Positions 33,982-45,763 of a stretch of 64,000 nucleotides of DNA are shown piece by piece. The stretch is from Scleroderma bovista (lineage: Eukaryota > Basidiomycota > Agaricomycetes > Boletales > Sclerodermataceae). The stretch covers positions 1 through 64,000 of the forward strand of contig JAYMGJ010000065.1 of NCBI GenBank assembly GCA_037178675.1. The letters are read 5' to 3'. A program made the position numbers and the translations under genes. The number at the start of each line of letters is the position of its first letter. Within the stretch, counting starts at the first letter, position 1. The notes under the pieces are model-generated. The model was not told where the DNA came from and searched no databases. It saw nothing but the letters and a program-made list of their open reading frames with translations.

Positions 33982-36100
33982 TCACTGGGACTGGCCCGGG
34001 TATATCTCAACAAACCGCTTCACGATCACCTCTGCCTCCACGCACTCCATCGGGTCTTCAAACACTCTAAACGGGATATGTCCAGGTATCATCAACCGCG
34101 CCCTATACACCCTGCTCTGCAACTCCCATCGCTTCTTCTCTCCCTCGGTGATGGGCAGTGCGCTACGCCTGTTAGGTTGGAACGAGATAGGCGCCGTGAA
34201 ATCGGCAGAGAGCGATGTGCTCGAACTTGATGATTCGAGGGACTCACAGGAAGTCTCAATGCTTGGAGGAGGAAACGTTGTTGACAATAGTGGGCAGGAC
34301 GATGGCGCAAATGCTATTTTCCGTGACGGCCGCTGTGGTGGTAACGAGACTGATAGAGGGTATCCAATTGTCATGGCGCGTTTCGGGACTGGGTGCGACG
34401 AGGAGCCCATCCCCAATTCTGGTCCACCACTGCCTTTCCTAAGAGACATCGGCAGACTGGAGAGAGCCTCGGTTTTCGTTCCTGTGGGATCATCCAGTCC
34501 CACAGCAGTGACGTCCCTGATGAACACGCCGGCAATCTGATCTGGGCGATCAGCAGCCAGCTGCGCATACAATTCCATATCCTGTTCTCCCGAGTCCCCC
34601 ACGAGAATGAACCTTGATTCTAGAAAGTGATCAAGCACTTCAATGACGTTGGCCCGTTTTCTGGTCGCCGGTGCCGAGAGAATGCCGTTGAACAACGACT
34701 TCCCTGTATAGGAGCGTAATCGGATCGAGCCCGGAGGAAGCCCAGATATGTCAAGGAATCGTTGGATCACCGGAAGAAGCTCGTAAGGAGAGTTCGACTG
34801 AAATAGCCTTATGTCAATGTCGACCTGTCATAGACATTGCACGGTAACTTACTACATAATGGAAGCGAGCTCCACTTCCCCACAGTACCCTATACCATTT
34901 TGCCATTGCAGGAATGACGGCTTCTTCGAGGTCTTTTACAAAGATATTGTGGAACACCGCTCGAGCACCGTCGAGAACCCGCGCCAATTTCACGGTGTCA
35001 TCGATATCCGATATAACCCGCACCGTAGACTGTGTGATCGGGATCCGTGTTGTTCGTGGAGGGCTAGTTACATGCGAGTCGTCGGGCTCGAGAACCTGAG
35101 CCTGGACCTCAAGCTCGTGCTCAAGATAAGTCTCGTCAAAGGCGATACGAGACCCAATGGGGTGTGTGCATATGTCGTCCCAATGAATTGTGACGATTCC
35201 GGAAAAGAACCCATCAGATCCAGTACAGAAGTTGCTCGTTATGATAGGTTGGAAAGAAGGGGCGTGTTGATCCGCATCAAGACACGGCGGGTGTAGGAGT
35301 ATGGACACCTGCACCGTCCGCGAGGAAAGTGCAGAAGCCCAGAATGGGCGTAAACGGGACTCCAGGTTTTCATGCAACTGCTGCAACGAAGCGGGCACTT
35401 GCATCTCTCCCGTTGGCTGTCGGACACAAAATTGGGTCGAGTCAGAGATCTGCATATTAGTTTCATTAACGATCCCTCTGAATTGGCGGTCGAGGTCTTC
35501 GACGTCATAGTCATCAGTTATCTCGTATGGTCGAGGCGGCAGCCGCAGTCCACGAATCTCGTCGGAGTCCAATGATGGGTTTATAGGGATAGGTTGTACT
35601 TTAGGGAGCGCTGCAAATGCTGCCGCAAACGATGCTATCAGTGCAACTTGTGTCACGCCAAGATCAGACACGTACTCTTGGCGAGTCTGAGGAATGTGCG
35701 CTGGGAACGAGTCAAAAATTCAGGCGTACGTCGAGAGGTGGCAATTCCAGAGATATGCACATGGAGGTCGAATGCTCCTGCAAGCAGCGAGTGAAGCACC
35801 AACCGAGAGCGCACACCCAAAGAACTTACGTTGGTATTCTTTCTGAGCTGATATAAGAGGGCGCCTGGTGGCCCAGCCGGGGAACAAGTCGACCTGGTTG
35901 ACAGTAGGAGCATCTGGCACATTTCTGCGTATCTTCTGGCCTGCCCATTGACTCAGGTTGTGCAACGTGTCGCCCCCTCCCATCCCATGCTCACTTGGCC
36001 TGAGCGCTCTGACACGTGCGCTAAGCACGGCCTTGATGTCGCGGTTGGGCAAGTAGTCTCTCCAGTTCGTCAGGCGTGATGGAGGCTTTGGGGAGGACAT
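33982..36100 (-). CDS. App1-type phosphatidate phosphatase
   Basis: Dephosphorylates phosphatidic acid to diacylglycerol. Yeast App1 acts at actin patches with endocytic proteins. At least four exons on the minus strand: one starting MSSPKPPSRL at 36100 with NWRDYLPNRD and FPGWATRR, one with AFDLHVHISGIA, one with ALPKVQPIPINP to the catalytic motif, and the last starting after RFHYVV. The HAD-like catalytic DxDxT motif is present as VISDIDDTVKL, and FILVGDSGEQDMELY supplies the downstream acidic residues. The C-terminus is Ser-rich. The start at 36100 is preferred over an upstream ATG at 36247 because the latter would overlap the divergent tRNA-splicing gene. Confidence 0.85.
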
Positions 36101-36229
36101 TGGGTGCGGGTGGACGTCAGCGAACGGGAGGAAGGCATACGGAGAGAAAGGTGGATAGGAATTTGAGGGCTCTGTATTGTTCTCATTTTGCTCAGCCTTT
36201 GGGCGTTTCCATCGACCATTTGGTCTGCA
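36101..36229. promoter_or_regulatory. Short divergent promoter APP1-like / TPT1
   Basis: About 130 bp separate the chosen start codons of the phosphatase (minus) and the tRNA 2'-phosphotransferase (plus). No clear TATA box. Confidence 0.4.
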
Positions 36230-37384
36230 ATGTTGGCTGCCCTTCAACGTCGCTACTGCAATCCGGCAATACTCGCAGCTGAACTACACAGACGTATCCC
36301 ATACAAACACAGATTCCGCTTTCTCGACATGCCAGAGACGGAGACCAGGAAGCAAGGGCCATCCCTTAAACAACGAGGCCATCCCCGCGACTCTCCCCAA
36401 GTACGCCTGTCAAAGAGTCTATCATGGCTGCTGCGTCACGGGGCGAAGACTGCAGGTCTGCAGATACGCCCCGATGGCTACGCACGCGTATCCGACGTGG
36501 TGAGAAAGACCGAATATAACGCGCATCTCTTCGCCGAGTTGTAATCAGTCCGTCAGCTCGCCAATGCGATGTTCAAAGATGTTACCTTCCTGCAGCTACA
36601 AGATATCGTGAACAAAGACCAAAAAAGCCGGTTTCACCTGATGTTTGAGCCTCAACTGCCTGCCAGCTCGCATGTGCCAGACGTATGGTGGATCAGGGCA
36701 AATCAAGGCCATTCGATGAAGGCATGTTCGCGTGTTCAGTGTGTGCTGCGCTTTCCCCGTTCCTGATCTTCGCTTCGTTGTCCAGGATGTGAAGTTGGAC
36801 ATGCGACCTATCCTGTCTGCTGCTGATGTTCCCATGGCAGTACATGGTACGACCCGTCGAGCATGGGAGTTAATCGGTAGGAATTTAGCACTACGTCCAT
36901 GAGTCCTACCCCCCACACCCTTTTTTTCAGCTACTCAGGGGTTGTCCAAGATGACCCGCAACCACATACACCTCGCACAGGGTATCCCGGGAAGCGGCGT
37001 CATCAGCGGTACGTCCTGCCATCTACTTCCTCCATCATGAGACACCCTTTCACCGAGAACAATACAGGTATGCGTGCTACCGCCCAGATTCTCATTTTCA
37101 TCGACGTCCAGAAAGCCCTCGACGCAGGAATACCGTTTCACCTGTCCGAGAATGGCGTCGTTCTGACCGAGGGCGATGCAAGTGGTTTCTTGTCACCTCA
37201 ATTCTTCCAGCGCGTCGAGTACACGAACCGTGTTCCCGTTCCAGGCTGGGAAGGCAACGAGCGCGCTACATTGCACCTTGTCCGTGCTGACAACGGTATC
37301 GTAGAAGCCGGTGAAGGTGCGTCGGAAGAGCAAATGCCTGCCCACACGACCACGGAATCGACCAATACCACTACACCATCCTGA
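36230..37384 (+). CDS. TPT1: tRNA 2'-phosphotransferase
   Basis: Removes the 2'-phosphate left at the splice junction of tRNA by the fungal ligase, transferring it to NAD+. Motifs in order: RLSKSLSWLLRHGA (catalytic Arg-His), FKDVTFLQLQDIV, WWIRANQGHS, VHGTTRRAWELI, a GLSKMTRNHIHLA block across an intron, and DVQKALDAGIPFHLSENGVV with LTEG. Introns of about 50 nt lie near 36497, 36725, 36880 and 37010. All four family blocks are present and the protein should be active. The start is uncertain: ATG codons at about 36230 and 36329 (MPETET) are both plausible, the first giving a basic N-terminus that could be a targeting extension. The C-terminus is Thr-rich. Confidence 0.88.
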
Positions 37385-39578
37385 GACTCCTCCGGCATGT
37401 CTCCTTACGGTCATCACGTCACCCTACGCCACCTCGCCTGAAATCGCAGCATTTTCTGGCTTCAGCCTATCGCATGCCCAATCGCCCCATGCCATGGCCG
37501 CGGCCCTTTCGTAATGCCAAACCTCGACAAAGTTCAGTTCTGTATCCATATTGCCCCCTAAACCAGTTTAAGCCTTCCCCCCCCCCCCCCCCCCCCCACC
37601 CCAAAATATAAAGCTTCGTTCAAGTTCCCATCTGCTACGCTTTTTGCAGAGACCGCAAGGTCCGAATCCCGTTCACGCACCCGTTTCCTGTTCACGTTCG
37701 TATGAGATCACCTACCTAAGTTGGTTGGGCAGAGGGTGAATTAAATTCAATTAAGATTCTCATAATAACATTCAAGGCACGCTTGGCCAGGTCGACGGAC
37801 GTCATAAGCGGTCCATTAATATCATGGATGCTTGGTCATTGTACTTTTCTTTTGTCCATTCACACCCGTGTACATGGTTCGCGCACGACTCGGCATGTCT
37901 TACCCAGCGCGATCATATGCACTTTTATGCATTTGTGCAACGGCGAACACGGAGCCAACTGTCACCCGATACACTGATAAGATATAATGATTTGATACCA
38001 GACTGAGCACCATGGTCGTCCGACATCCTTTCTGCTCTCAGGTATGCTGCGGGGGATGCATTACATGCATCTCGAGTAAAGGATATCTTAAAAGATGATA
38101 AATTGAATGCCGCTATCCAGTAATATCATACATTATTCATGCGTCGTCAAATACAACCCTTCGCATTATTGTACAAAGTAAAGCCTGCTTTTCTTCGCAC
38201 CCAAACTCGCACGGCAGCTATGCAGCGTGTCTGCGCGTCCCCTGGCCTTGAGTAGACGAGCTGCCAGTGACGCGGATGCCGGCAATGTTATGTTCGCTTT
38301 TGCCACCATACACCTCTTTCTGTTTGAGGGTGGAGGTGGTCTGTTTCTACAGCGGTGATCAGCAGTGGTTCGAACGCCACAAGGCGACGGGTCCTACCAA
38401 GTGCGATTGCATCTCAACACGAATGATGGGAAATGGCGGTGAATGGAGCTTTGGAATGTCTTGGTGACTGCAACAGGAGGGAGGGGTCAGCCCCGGACAA
38501 GCCGCCTGCTTAGAGTCAACGTACGCAGTGGAAGTGATAAGAGAACAGAAGTTGGGGTCTTGTCTATGTGCCTGCACCCCAATTTATAGCCTTGAAGCTC
38601 TGGGCCTTTGCGCATGCGACAGAAAGTTTGCATGACTCACTGATACATCCCGCTTTCCATTTCGAAATAGCTGAGTCACATGTCGGACGTGCCTGGTTAT
38701 CGCGGTGACGAGATGAAATGACTATACGTGCACTACTGCGGGTCGTCTGTCCCAAGGGTCGAGCCTATACATGGACTTCTCATTGAGTGACAATTGGAAC
38801 ACACAAACCTTAAATGCGTTTTGGGAAGAGGGTACCTGCACCGCGCGGCGTGAAGGGTGCATCGGAATCCTGGTAATGACGGACGATTCCGAGAAAGCGC
38901 TTTGGCCTTGTCAGGGTCGCTTGATTCAAGTACCTCTCATTTACTCACTGCACCTGCTCGTGCGGCTCCACCCCTGCAGGTCGATGTCAAAAAGACATCC
39001 ACATCACCGTGCGCCCCGGAGCATATGCCCATCCATGCACGTTTTTAAAGCCACCCCAGAATCAAATAGGCTCGAGAAGTCACCAGTCAGTGCACATGAT
39101 TCAAATAGTTCTATCGCTGTTGACATGCGGGCTTTGCCAAGGCAGGGACCAGAACCCAGGCTTCTTCAGCAGAGAAGTTCTATGATTGCGGATACACTCC
39201 ATATGATAGGGACTTGCGAAGTTCTGTCAGTTGGCAAGCTCTCTCACGAGAAATGATGGGTAGAACGCCGGCTGGTGGCAACTAGCGACCGCCGATGCCC
39301 ACTCTGGACGTAAAGCTGGAACCCCGCCAACGTCAAAGGTGAATTTCAAACGATATTTGATAACTCGACAGCATAATCTGGACGTTTATAGTCAGCGTAG
39401 ACAATGTGCTTCATCCAGATGAGTCAGCCCTGGCGTTAGTCGGCTTGCCGGTTCTAAGAAGTCATGTACAGTGAGATAATTATGAGAACACAGACGCACG
39501 GGCATTTGGGGCTTCTTCGCCGTATCTGTGAGAACGCAGGATGGTACAAAACGGGAAATAGACAAGGATAGCGGTCAA
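37385..39578. other. Gene-poor interval with a 21-nt poly-C run
   Basis: Contains an uninterrupted run of 21 C residues at 37577-37597 and otherwise AT/GC-mixed sequence. The open frame at 38771-39256 has no motif, unusual composition and no supporting splice context, so I do not call it a gene. No repeat or RNA gene recognised. Confidence 0.5.
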
Positions 39579-40444
39579 CTACGCTGTACTGGGGATGGCA
39601 GACGCTGAGGTGGCATGTGCATCCTTGGACCCCATCTCTTGCATGGTTTTCTGCAGTTCCACCATGTAGCTATTCAATTCCTGACAAGTGACGTCAGATC
39701 GGTATTTCAAGACCAGTCACGACAGACGCACGGCATTGTTGGGTTCGAATTGAAGGCCGAGTGATACAGCCTCCTTTGCTTCCTCCAGCCTTCCAATCCC
39801 AACAAGGGCCTTTGCCTTCCTGAAGTGACCTTTTGCCCAGTTTCTGCGGATGGCGACGACTGTCTCTGCGTCTACCAATGCACCGAGATAGTCACCGAGC
39901 TCGAAAAGAGCGGCAGACCTGTTGGACACGACGGTGGAGAGTTCCTCGCGGAACAAGGCGGAGTTTTCCCAAGGTGGTCGCTGCACTGCAATATTGGCGG
40001 CAAAGTTGTATTTGGCGAGTGCTTCTTTATGCTTTCCCACTTTATACAAGTTCTGGTACGACTATCAAAACGCGAGCCGGATAGATCGGTGAACACCATG
40101 CGTACGTTACCCTCGTCCTTAGTATTTGTGACTGCCTGTGACAGCTTTTGCTGTACAACGGTTGGGGGTGGTGGACAGCGGAGGCTGGGGTTGGTGATGA
40201 ATATCTTGGATATGCGGTTGAGAGAAGAAAAATCGACATTGCAGTCGGTACACTTTTCGCGTTTGTGATTCTGACAGAACGCGAATGCGTGGGCTGGTCC
40301 TCCGATGGCCAGGTCAACTGGACGGAAGCTTGCGTCGATACGAGCTTGCATTCCTGGGTCGATCTGGGGTGCCATCATCTGGGGCCCATTGGGGTGACCA
40401 TGCTGGTGCGAGTGTGGTTCTTGGCAGCTGCAGCTTTGTGCCAT
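39579..40444 (-). CDS. ER translocation protein Sec72 homologue (TPR protein)
   Basis: Three exons on the minus strand, from MAQSCSCQ at 40444 to the stop at 39579. The N-terminus has a His/Cys-rich stretch (CSCQEPHSHQHGH) and a conserved CTDCNVDFSSLNRISK block followed by RCPPPPTVV. Next comes a TPR domain: TKDEGN at the exon border, KHKEALAKYNFAANIAVQ, VVSNRSAALFELGDYLGALVDAE, NWAKGHFRKAKALVGIGRLEEA. The last exon encodes ELNSYMVELQKTMQEMG. This order matches fungal Sec72, a subunit of the Sec63 complex that assists post-translational import into the endoplasmic reticulum, with the TPR receiving Hsp70-type chaperones. No transmembrane segment is seen, as expected for the peripheral subunit. 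Confidence 0.82.
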
Positions 40445-40706
40445 TCTGTTGGTTGGATTCCTAGGACTGCAAACGTGTCAAGATGCAAGTTGGGAGCGTG
40501 AGAATATTTGTACAGACTCCAGGTGGAATCGCAACTCGAGAAACTTGAAAGCATCATCCCGCTGGTCTAATGTCCGAGTCTCTGCAGTCTCCCGTAGACT
40601 AAGGAAGACAATCCTTCCCTCGGGTTGCTACAGAATTGCTAAACCAGCAAATCATGTCTTTAGTCCCTTGTCGCAAATACACTGGCGGTTAAATTTCAGT
40701 TATTCG

Positions 40707-40853
40707 TCAACGTTCCAACACCTGGCCGACTTTCAGTTTACACGTGGCTTTACAGGGGGCCAAGTCTCCTCTAACTGCACTGGAAGTGGCGTCAGTAGTA
40801 ACGCGAAGCGGTCCGCGGATGTAAATGGAGAGTAGGACAAAGAAGTGCATCAT
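40707..40853 (-). pseudogene. Small-peptide locus A (diverged copy)
   Basis: Starts MMHFFVLLSIYIR, parallel to locus B (MMIDFFVLLSMYIR), then shifts frame relative to B and C although the DNA continues to align through GCCACTTCC...TGTAAA...AAAG. An upstream TTCTGGTAGC ... GGAATAAAT block corresponds to the conserved TTCTGG/TATAAAT elements of the other two. It could encode 48 aa, but the conserved Arg-Pro and Lys-Arg motifs are lost, so it is probably a decayed member. Confidence 0.5.
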
Positions 40854-42027
40854 GCTAGGGTATGATCGGGGGGTGCCAGCATTTATTCCTGGAAGCTACC
40901 AGAAATCTTGGTCTGACAGCCCTGTCCTTCGTCGTTAACGTTGTTCCTGCACGAGATTATTCGAAGCAGTATCCTTCATCGAGCGCTTCGGTTAACTCCA
41001 CTGATCTCAAAACTTGAACTATATTTTCTCGAGGCATTCCACATTCTCATTCAGATCCCTGGCACCCAAATACTGTGTTGAAGCGCAACCTTGGTAGGAT
41101 TTGATGAAGAGGCCATTCAAGAGAGACAAATTTATCCTACCTTCCTGCGGTTTACAAATGACTTTACAGGGGATATGACCTCTGGGCCCTTAGGAATTGG
41201 CACCAGAGAACAGGCTTTTATGGAGGCGAATACCAGACAGGGGCATTACCAAATCCACTGCTGAGTCATTCACTCCAAGAATCGCACGTTTATATACCTT
41301 CGCCGACCCAGACGTTCACCCTCACTATGCCAATATGCTCTTGGCGATATAAACTTCGACTACATTCCTGCGTAGTTTCGTTTGCGCCTTGTTATTCTCA
41401 ACGACAGGGAGGGATGTTGGGAACTACGCAGCTGAGAGATATAACTTGAGATGTGGTTTGGGGGACAGGAGTTCTCATGTATACTGACCTCGGGAACTCC
41501 CAGAAAGAAAGATGGGTTTATCATGCCATGTGTTTACCCGGCAAGTAGTGGAGTTCTTGAACCGGTGGGGGAACTAATGTAAACAATAATATCATAAGTA
41601 GGTGGTGTTGTGGCCAAATCATGCCACTGCAACGCGCATTGTGCGTGTAGACTCCCCAACAATTGTGAGTGATGTTGACACTGTCGGGTACATCGACCGT
41701 CACAGTCTGCTAGGACTACCAACTTTATGGACTTAGTGGTACGATTCCCATTTGCAACAAGTTCAATTATCGATGACCAGTCGTTCATCAAGACAGGACG
41801 AAGAAATTGCTAGCCTGTCGACCCTTTCGCATGTGATAACGGGCTGCCCAGATTTTATGTAATATCTACCCCGTGTCCGAGCTTTCTCCACTATTCGCCT
41901 CGGTGAATGATGCCTTGAGGATCTAAACCTGTTCTGGTCTAGTTAAAAAATGCTCGTATAAATGGGACCACCAGTAGATACCCTCAACTCCGAACTGCAT
42001 ACTTATCATCACGAACCGCACGACGAC
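40854..42027. other. Intergenic region with a copy of a DED1-promoter segment
   Basis: At about 41230-41278 a segment ACAGGGGCATTACCAAATCC followed by CTGCTGAGTCATTCACTCC resembles 46285-46325 upstream of DED1. It includes an AP-1/Gcn4-type TGAGTCAT (41262-41269). A TATATA box follows at about 41291. No gene was supported here. Confidence 0.5.
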
Positions 42028-42249
42028 ATGGCTGAACTCTTTGTGTTACTCTCATTTTTTGTCCCTTTCGCATTCCCAATGGTCTCATTACCCTTACGCC
42101 CAGTAGAGTTGACGGTGGTCACATCCAGGCCTGTAATAAAACGAAATTTATATCGCAAGAAGGTAAGATGTCGCGGATGTGGACTTAGTTGACCCTGATA
42201 TCTTTGACAGGAAATAAAAAATGATTCGTTGGCAACATTGGTGGGATGA
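42028..42249 (+). CDS. Small-peptide locus C, 57 aa, two exons
   Basis: Exon 42028-42162 (45 codons), a 48-nt GT-AG intron with a CTGAT-like branch site, and a 12-codon exon to TGA at 42249. The peptide starts MAELFVLLSFFVPFAFP, a hydrophobic leader that could be a signal peptide. It continues with LPLRPVELTVV and a dibasic IKRN site, then a Lys-rich tail. A TATAAAT box lies at 41957-41963. Locus B has the same exon sizes, leader, Arg-Pro-(I/V)-Glu motif, Lys-Arg position and promoter. Function unknown. A secreted, Kex2-processed peptide is possible but unproven. Confidence 0.5.
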
Positions 42250-42647
42250 GATTGAGGTCACTGTCTCCACAATCCTTTCCGGAGACTTGATATGCCGGTT
42301 CATGGACTCTTTCATCTGCGACACGGGTCAAGTCCACGGCGATGGAGATATTTCATGGACTGCTGTTTCGTATGCATTGTACAGTCTTGATTGTATTCGC
42401 TGCTTTCATCATACGTTACACCTGATTCAGAACATCTATTGGCAGTGTCAATTGTCGAATGCGGACTCGCACTCAAACTTGACAAATTTGTTTGTGTGGT
42501 AAGGCAAGATCCAGAGTCAAGGAGGGGGGAAAACACACTCAAAACGTTACATATCACCTTGTTCCCAATAAGGTCACTGCAGCCTGAAATATGGCACACT
42601 TTTTTGGACCTGCATTCGTGCTCCGATTCAACGTGTGTACAGTTTAG
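42250..42647. other. Intergenic spacer
   Basis: Follows small-peptide locus C. A 93-codon open frame here has no motif and no relatives among loci A and B, so it is not called. Confidence 0.35.
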
Positions 42648-43923
42648 TTATGTATTAGAGTAGGCTGCTGTATTATCAAGCTGTTCCAAGCGAGCGTCTT
42701 CGCGACGTAGGTGTTTGCTAGGGTGGTGGGTAAACAGCTTCTCATCGAAATCGCGCAACTGCCGGGAACGACCTTGGAAATGGCGGAGTGGATGGCTTGA
42801 GTGGCCAAGCGGATGAGTGGAGAGGCCAGCCAGATGCTTTAAATGCGTCGAACGACGCTGAAACGGCCGTGGTGAGCCATGGCGATGGCACGCGCACATA
42901 CCTGGATCCTGGAGGCGCGAGATGCGGTGGAGATGAGAGGATGGCGTTGGAAGCCATGCGGACGCATCGAGCAGGTAGTGCCAAGCACTGATATCGATGC
43001 GAATAGAACTGCAAACGCACCGGATATCATCAGAACACCGTGAAAGAGGAAGAAATCACCTATTGGACCTGCGAGTGGGCGTCCAGAGAAGTCGGTTGCC
43101 CTGGAAAACCACACGGATGCGCCGAACACGCAAATGGATGCGCACAATGGTAGATATGAAAGAGAAACGGTTGAAAGCAATAGCAGAAACGTCAGAACGC
43201 CTCAAACAGAAGCGCAAACGAAGAACTCACCTGATACATCCGAAAACAAGCAATCCAAGCCTACAGATCGATGGAAACGAATCAGCGTTGGAGACGGTGA
43301 CGTATACATACCGTCGAATGCGCCAGTTGAGGGGCTGGGGACCACGAGTCGAAAGATCGCATTCGGAGAAGTCGAGAGCGCAGATTCGGAGGTGTTGGGC
43401 GCAAACGAGTCGATTGCGGCGAACGTCGAGGGCGAGACGGTCAGCGATGGTGATGGCGACTGATACGGAGGCAGCGTTGATTCAACTCGAGTCAATGCAG
43501 CGCTGCTAGCTGAGGAGAGTCAGCATACGCGCTACAGTGCAAGAACGCGAATAAACTCACCAATTTTGTCCGCGCCACCCGTCAAATGCTCTGAGCGTAT
43601 GTCTGAAGTTGTTAGGTGTCGACGCCGACGCGGGGCTCAAGATCGAGCATATAGACGTTAGCAAAGCGCAGCAAGGCGAAACAACTTACCTCTGACGCGC
43701 GCGCGTGCATGTAGCCACGCAGAAACGCTTTGAAGCATTTCTTGGAGGTCCATAGACCCAGGCGTGGACGCGGACGTATCAAGATCGTATCTACAAACGT
43801 CAGTTGAACGCAAACGATCGGAAACGCTTACCTTGGACGATCGCGATGCCGTCGATATGGAGCGGGGGTCCGTCGACGCGGCACAATGTTGGCGACTGCG
43901 CGGGTTGCAATCAGGGCAGACAT
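42648..43923 (-). CDS. Hypothetical small membrane protein, multi-exon
   Basis: Six exons can be joined in phase on the minus strand from MSALIATRAV at 43923 to the stop at 42648. Order: Arg-rich N-terminus, MDLQEMLQSVSAWLHARARQ, a Ser/Pro/Thr-rich segment (LPPYQSPSPSLTVSPS), a hydrophobic segment GVLTFLLLLSTVSLSYLPLC leading into CVFGASVWF, a second hydrophobic pair around DFFLFHGVLMISGAFAVLFA, and a basic His/Arg-rich C-terminus (HLRREDARLEQLDNTAAY). Two to three transmembrane helices are likely. I do not recognise the family. Exon joins were chosen because they keep frame and use GT-AG sites, and the GC-rich composition makes chance frames likely, so confidence is moderate. Confidence 0.5.
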
Positions 43924-45563
43924 ACGCGCGCGACCCGACTTACCAAGTCGGGCAACGGCGCGGAAGACAAGTCTCTATTCAAATCGGACTTCTTTTGAAA
44001 CACAACTTTCATTTGGATACAATCCTTCAAATTTGATACTTTGACTATCCATTCTATCCATTACCCTGCTCTGTTTATGGGGGAATGTTGGGGATGTAAA
44101 TGGACTGTTGATAAGAACATGTTTACTTACATAAGCATGAGTATGCACTACAGTATAATGTTGCACATAGTGAGCAATAGAATATAGTTGGTTGGCATTT
44201 GTTGGATGCCATGAGTGTGGAAGGTCTCTGCCGGCACTGACGGCCCCCTAGTTCCCATGATTCGCCATTTGTTTTTCAAAGAACATACCCCCCTTTTAGG
44301 GGCTAGAGTCATCACCTTTGTGTGTTTTTTTCGTCATCCGCGAATATCATGGTTCCAAGGAGTGCCGAAGGTCCGCATAAAAAATGTCTCAGCAGCTCCG
44401 ACAGGGGAGTTTTCTCCGTAAACAAGGTGCCTGCCGTTTGTTGTGGTTATCATCCTATGTAACGAAGAACTGCCTCAGTTGATACCATCACACAGGCTGT
44501 GCAATACAGATTGGGAGTGGCGTCTGGTCTGCTGACTAGCACTGATCGTTGATGGGGGGCTAGGGTAACTTTTCATCATGTTAACAATATGGACAACAGC
44601 AGGGAGCCTACTAGAGAGGAAGAGGTACAGTGTGATGGGGGATTCATATTTTGAGCCAGCGAGAAGAAGGGATTGGTCTAAGTCATGTCGTTCTGGTGAA
44701 TGTGCAAGTGTTCCGAGTCGACGAGTTTGGTCCGTGGGAAGGCATGTGATCCCACCAAAAATGGTGTGCGTGCAGCATTGCAGCCACGATTGACTGATAA
44801 ACGAAAGGAGATGCGCAATTGGACAGAAAGGTCCCTCTGTTGCGTGGATGTATGCTGCTACTCCTGCCAAGGACTCGGTCGTGGCGTCAACGATGCCAAC
44901 CCATTAATTCCAATCAGGTTACATCTACTCTGGAAATGATGAAGTAGGGACCAAAAACTTTATGTAGTACTGATGCCAATGTCTGCATGCTTAAGAGTCC
45001 AGCAAGTGGAGTGTAGCCATTTTGTTATGCCAAGTCCCGAAGAGCCACAGCCTATCATGAACCCGGATCCAACTAACTAAGCACTGTTGTCCAGGGCCAG
45101 GCGGTAACCTATCAGGGGGAATGCAAACTTTGAGATGTAAAGCGGGGATAGAGCAAACAACCGCATCAGGGATGGGCACCTGATCACAGAAATGGAGGTT
45201 CCCTACTAGACCATAATAGGCGTAAGGCCCTCAAGCCTTTAAGGTAAAGAAATATGAGGAGTGTACTAGGGAGGAACGTTGCATAAAATTCGCTGCGCAG
45301 CGACGGATTTTGCCAGTACTAAGCGGTAGGGTCTGCATAGGGGACGTTAAGTCGCTGGTGGGTCTGCTTTCTTCCCTGATTTCCACGTAGAAAAGGACGG
45401 AAGCAAATGGTGCACCCAAGTAGGAACTTCTCTGGAGACAGCAGCATGGGATGCTACCATGGCATATATGAGATATCCAAATCTCTGTAAGTTTATGTCG
45501 CAATCAGTAAACCGAAGCAACACCGGCAACAATACCTCAGCATCTCACAATGTCATAAAACTG
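43924..45563. other. Gene-poor interval
   Basis: AT/GC-mixed sequence with several short open frames of no recognised content (the longest about 130 codons at 44475-44870, minus). No tandem repeat, transposon motif or RNA gene was recognised. Confidence 0.4.
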
Positions 45564-45763
45564 CTAATAATTTCCCTGTCGAAATCTAAGAGTCAGCTAA
45601 GTTGAGTTATTCACCAACACTGTACCTTGTCGTGCTTTGAACTGATACTTCGCTTTACATGAGGGGTAGCTACCGTCACCTCTATCGGGCGAGGGGGAAG
45701 TGGTGCCAGTGGAAATGCAAAGCGGATGTACATTGAAAGGAGAACGAAGAAGTCTATCATCAT
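45564..45763 (-). CDS. Small-peptide locus B, 49 aa, two exons
   Basis: Exon 45763-45626 (46 codons), a 50-nt GT-AG intron, and a four-codon exon (Gly-Asn-Tyr-stop) ending at 45564. The peptide starts MMIDFFVLLSMYIRFAFP, then PLPPRPIEVTV and HVKRSISSKHDK. Promoter elements shared with locus C: ACCTGTTCTGG, AAAATG, TCGTATAAAT (TATAAAT at 45801-45807) and CCAGTA in the same order. Conserved intron position, frame and dibasic site between B and C argue for a real gene family. The product is unknown. Confidence 0.5.

Noticed and set aside
37577..37597. 21-nt poly-C run as an assembly artefact or regulatory element.
   Set aside because: Nothing in the flanks decides. Homopolymers of this length are also prone to sequencing error, so no function is claimed.
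38771..39256. 161-codon open frame in the gene-poor interval.
   Set aside because: No motif, no splice partners and a mixed composition. Not distinguishable from chance.
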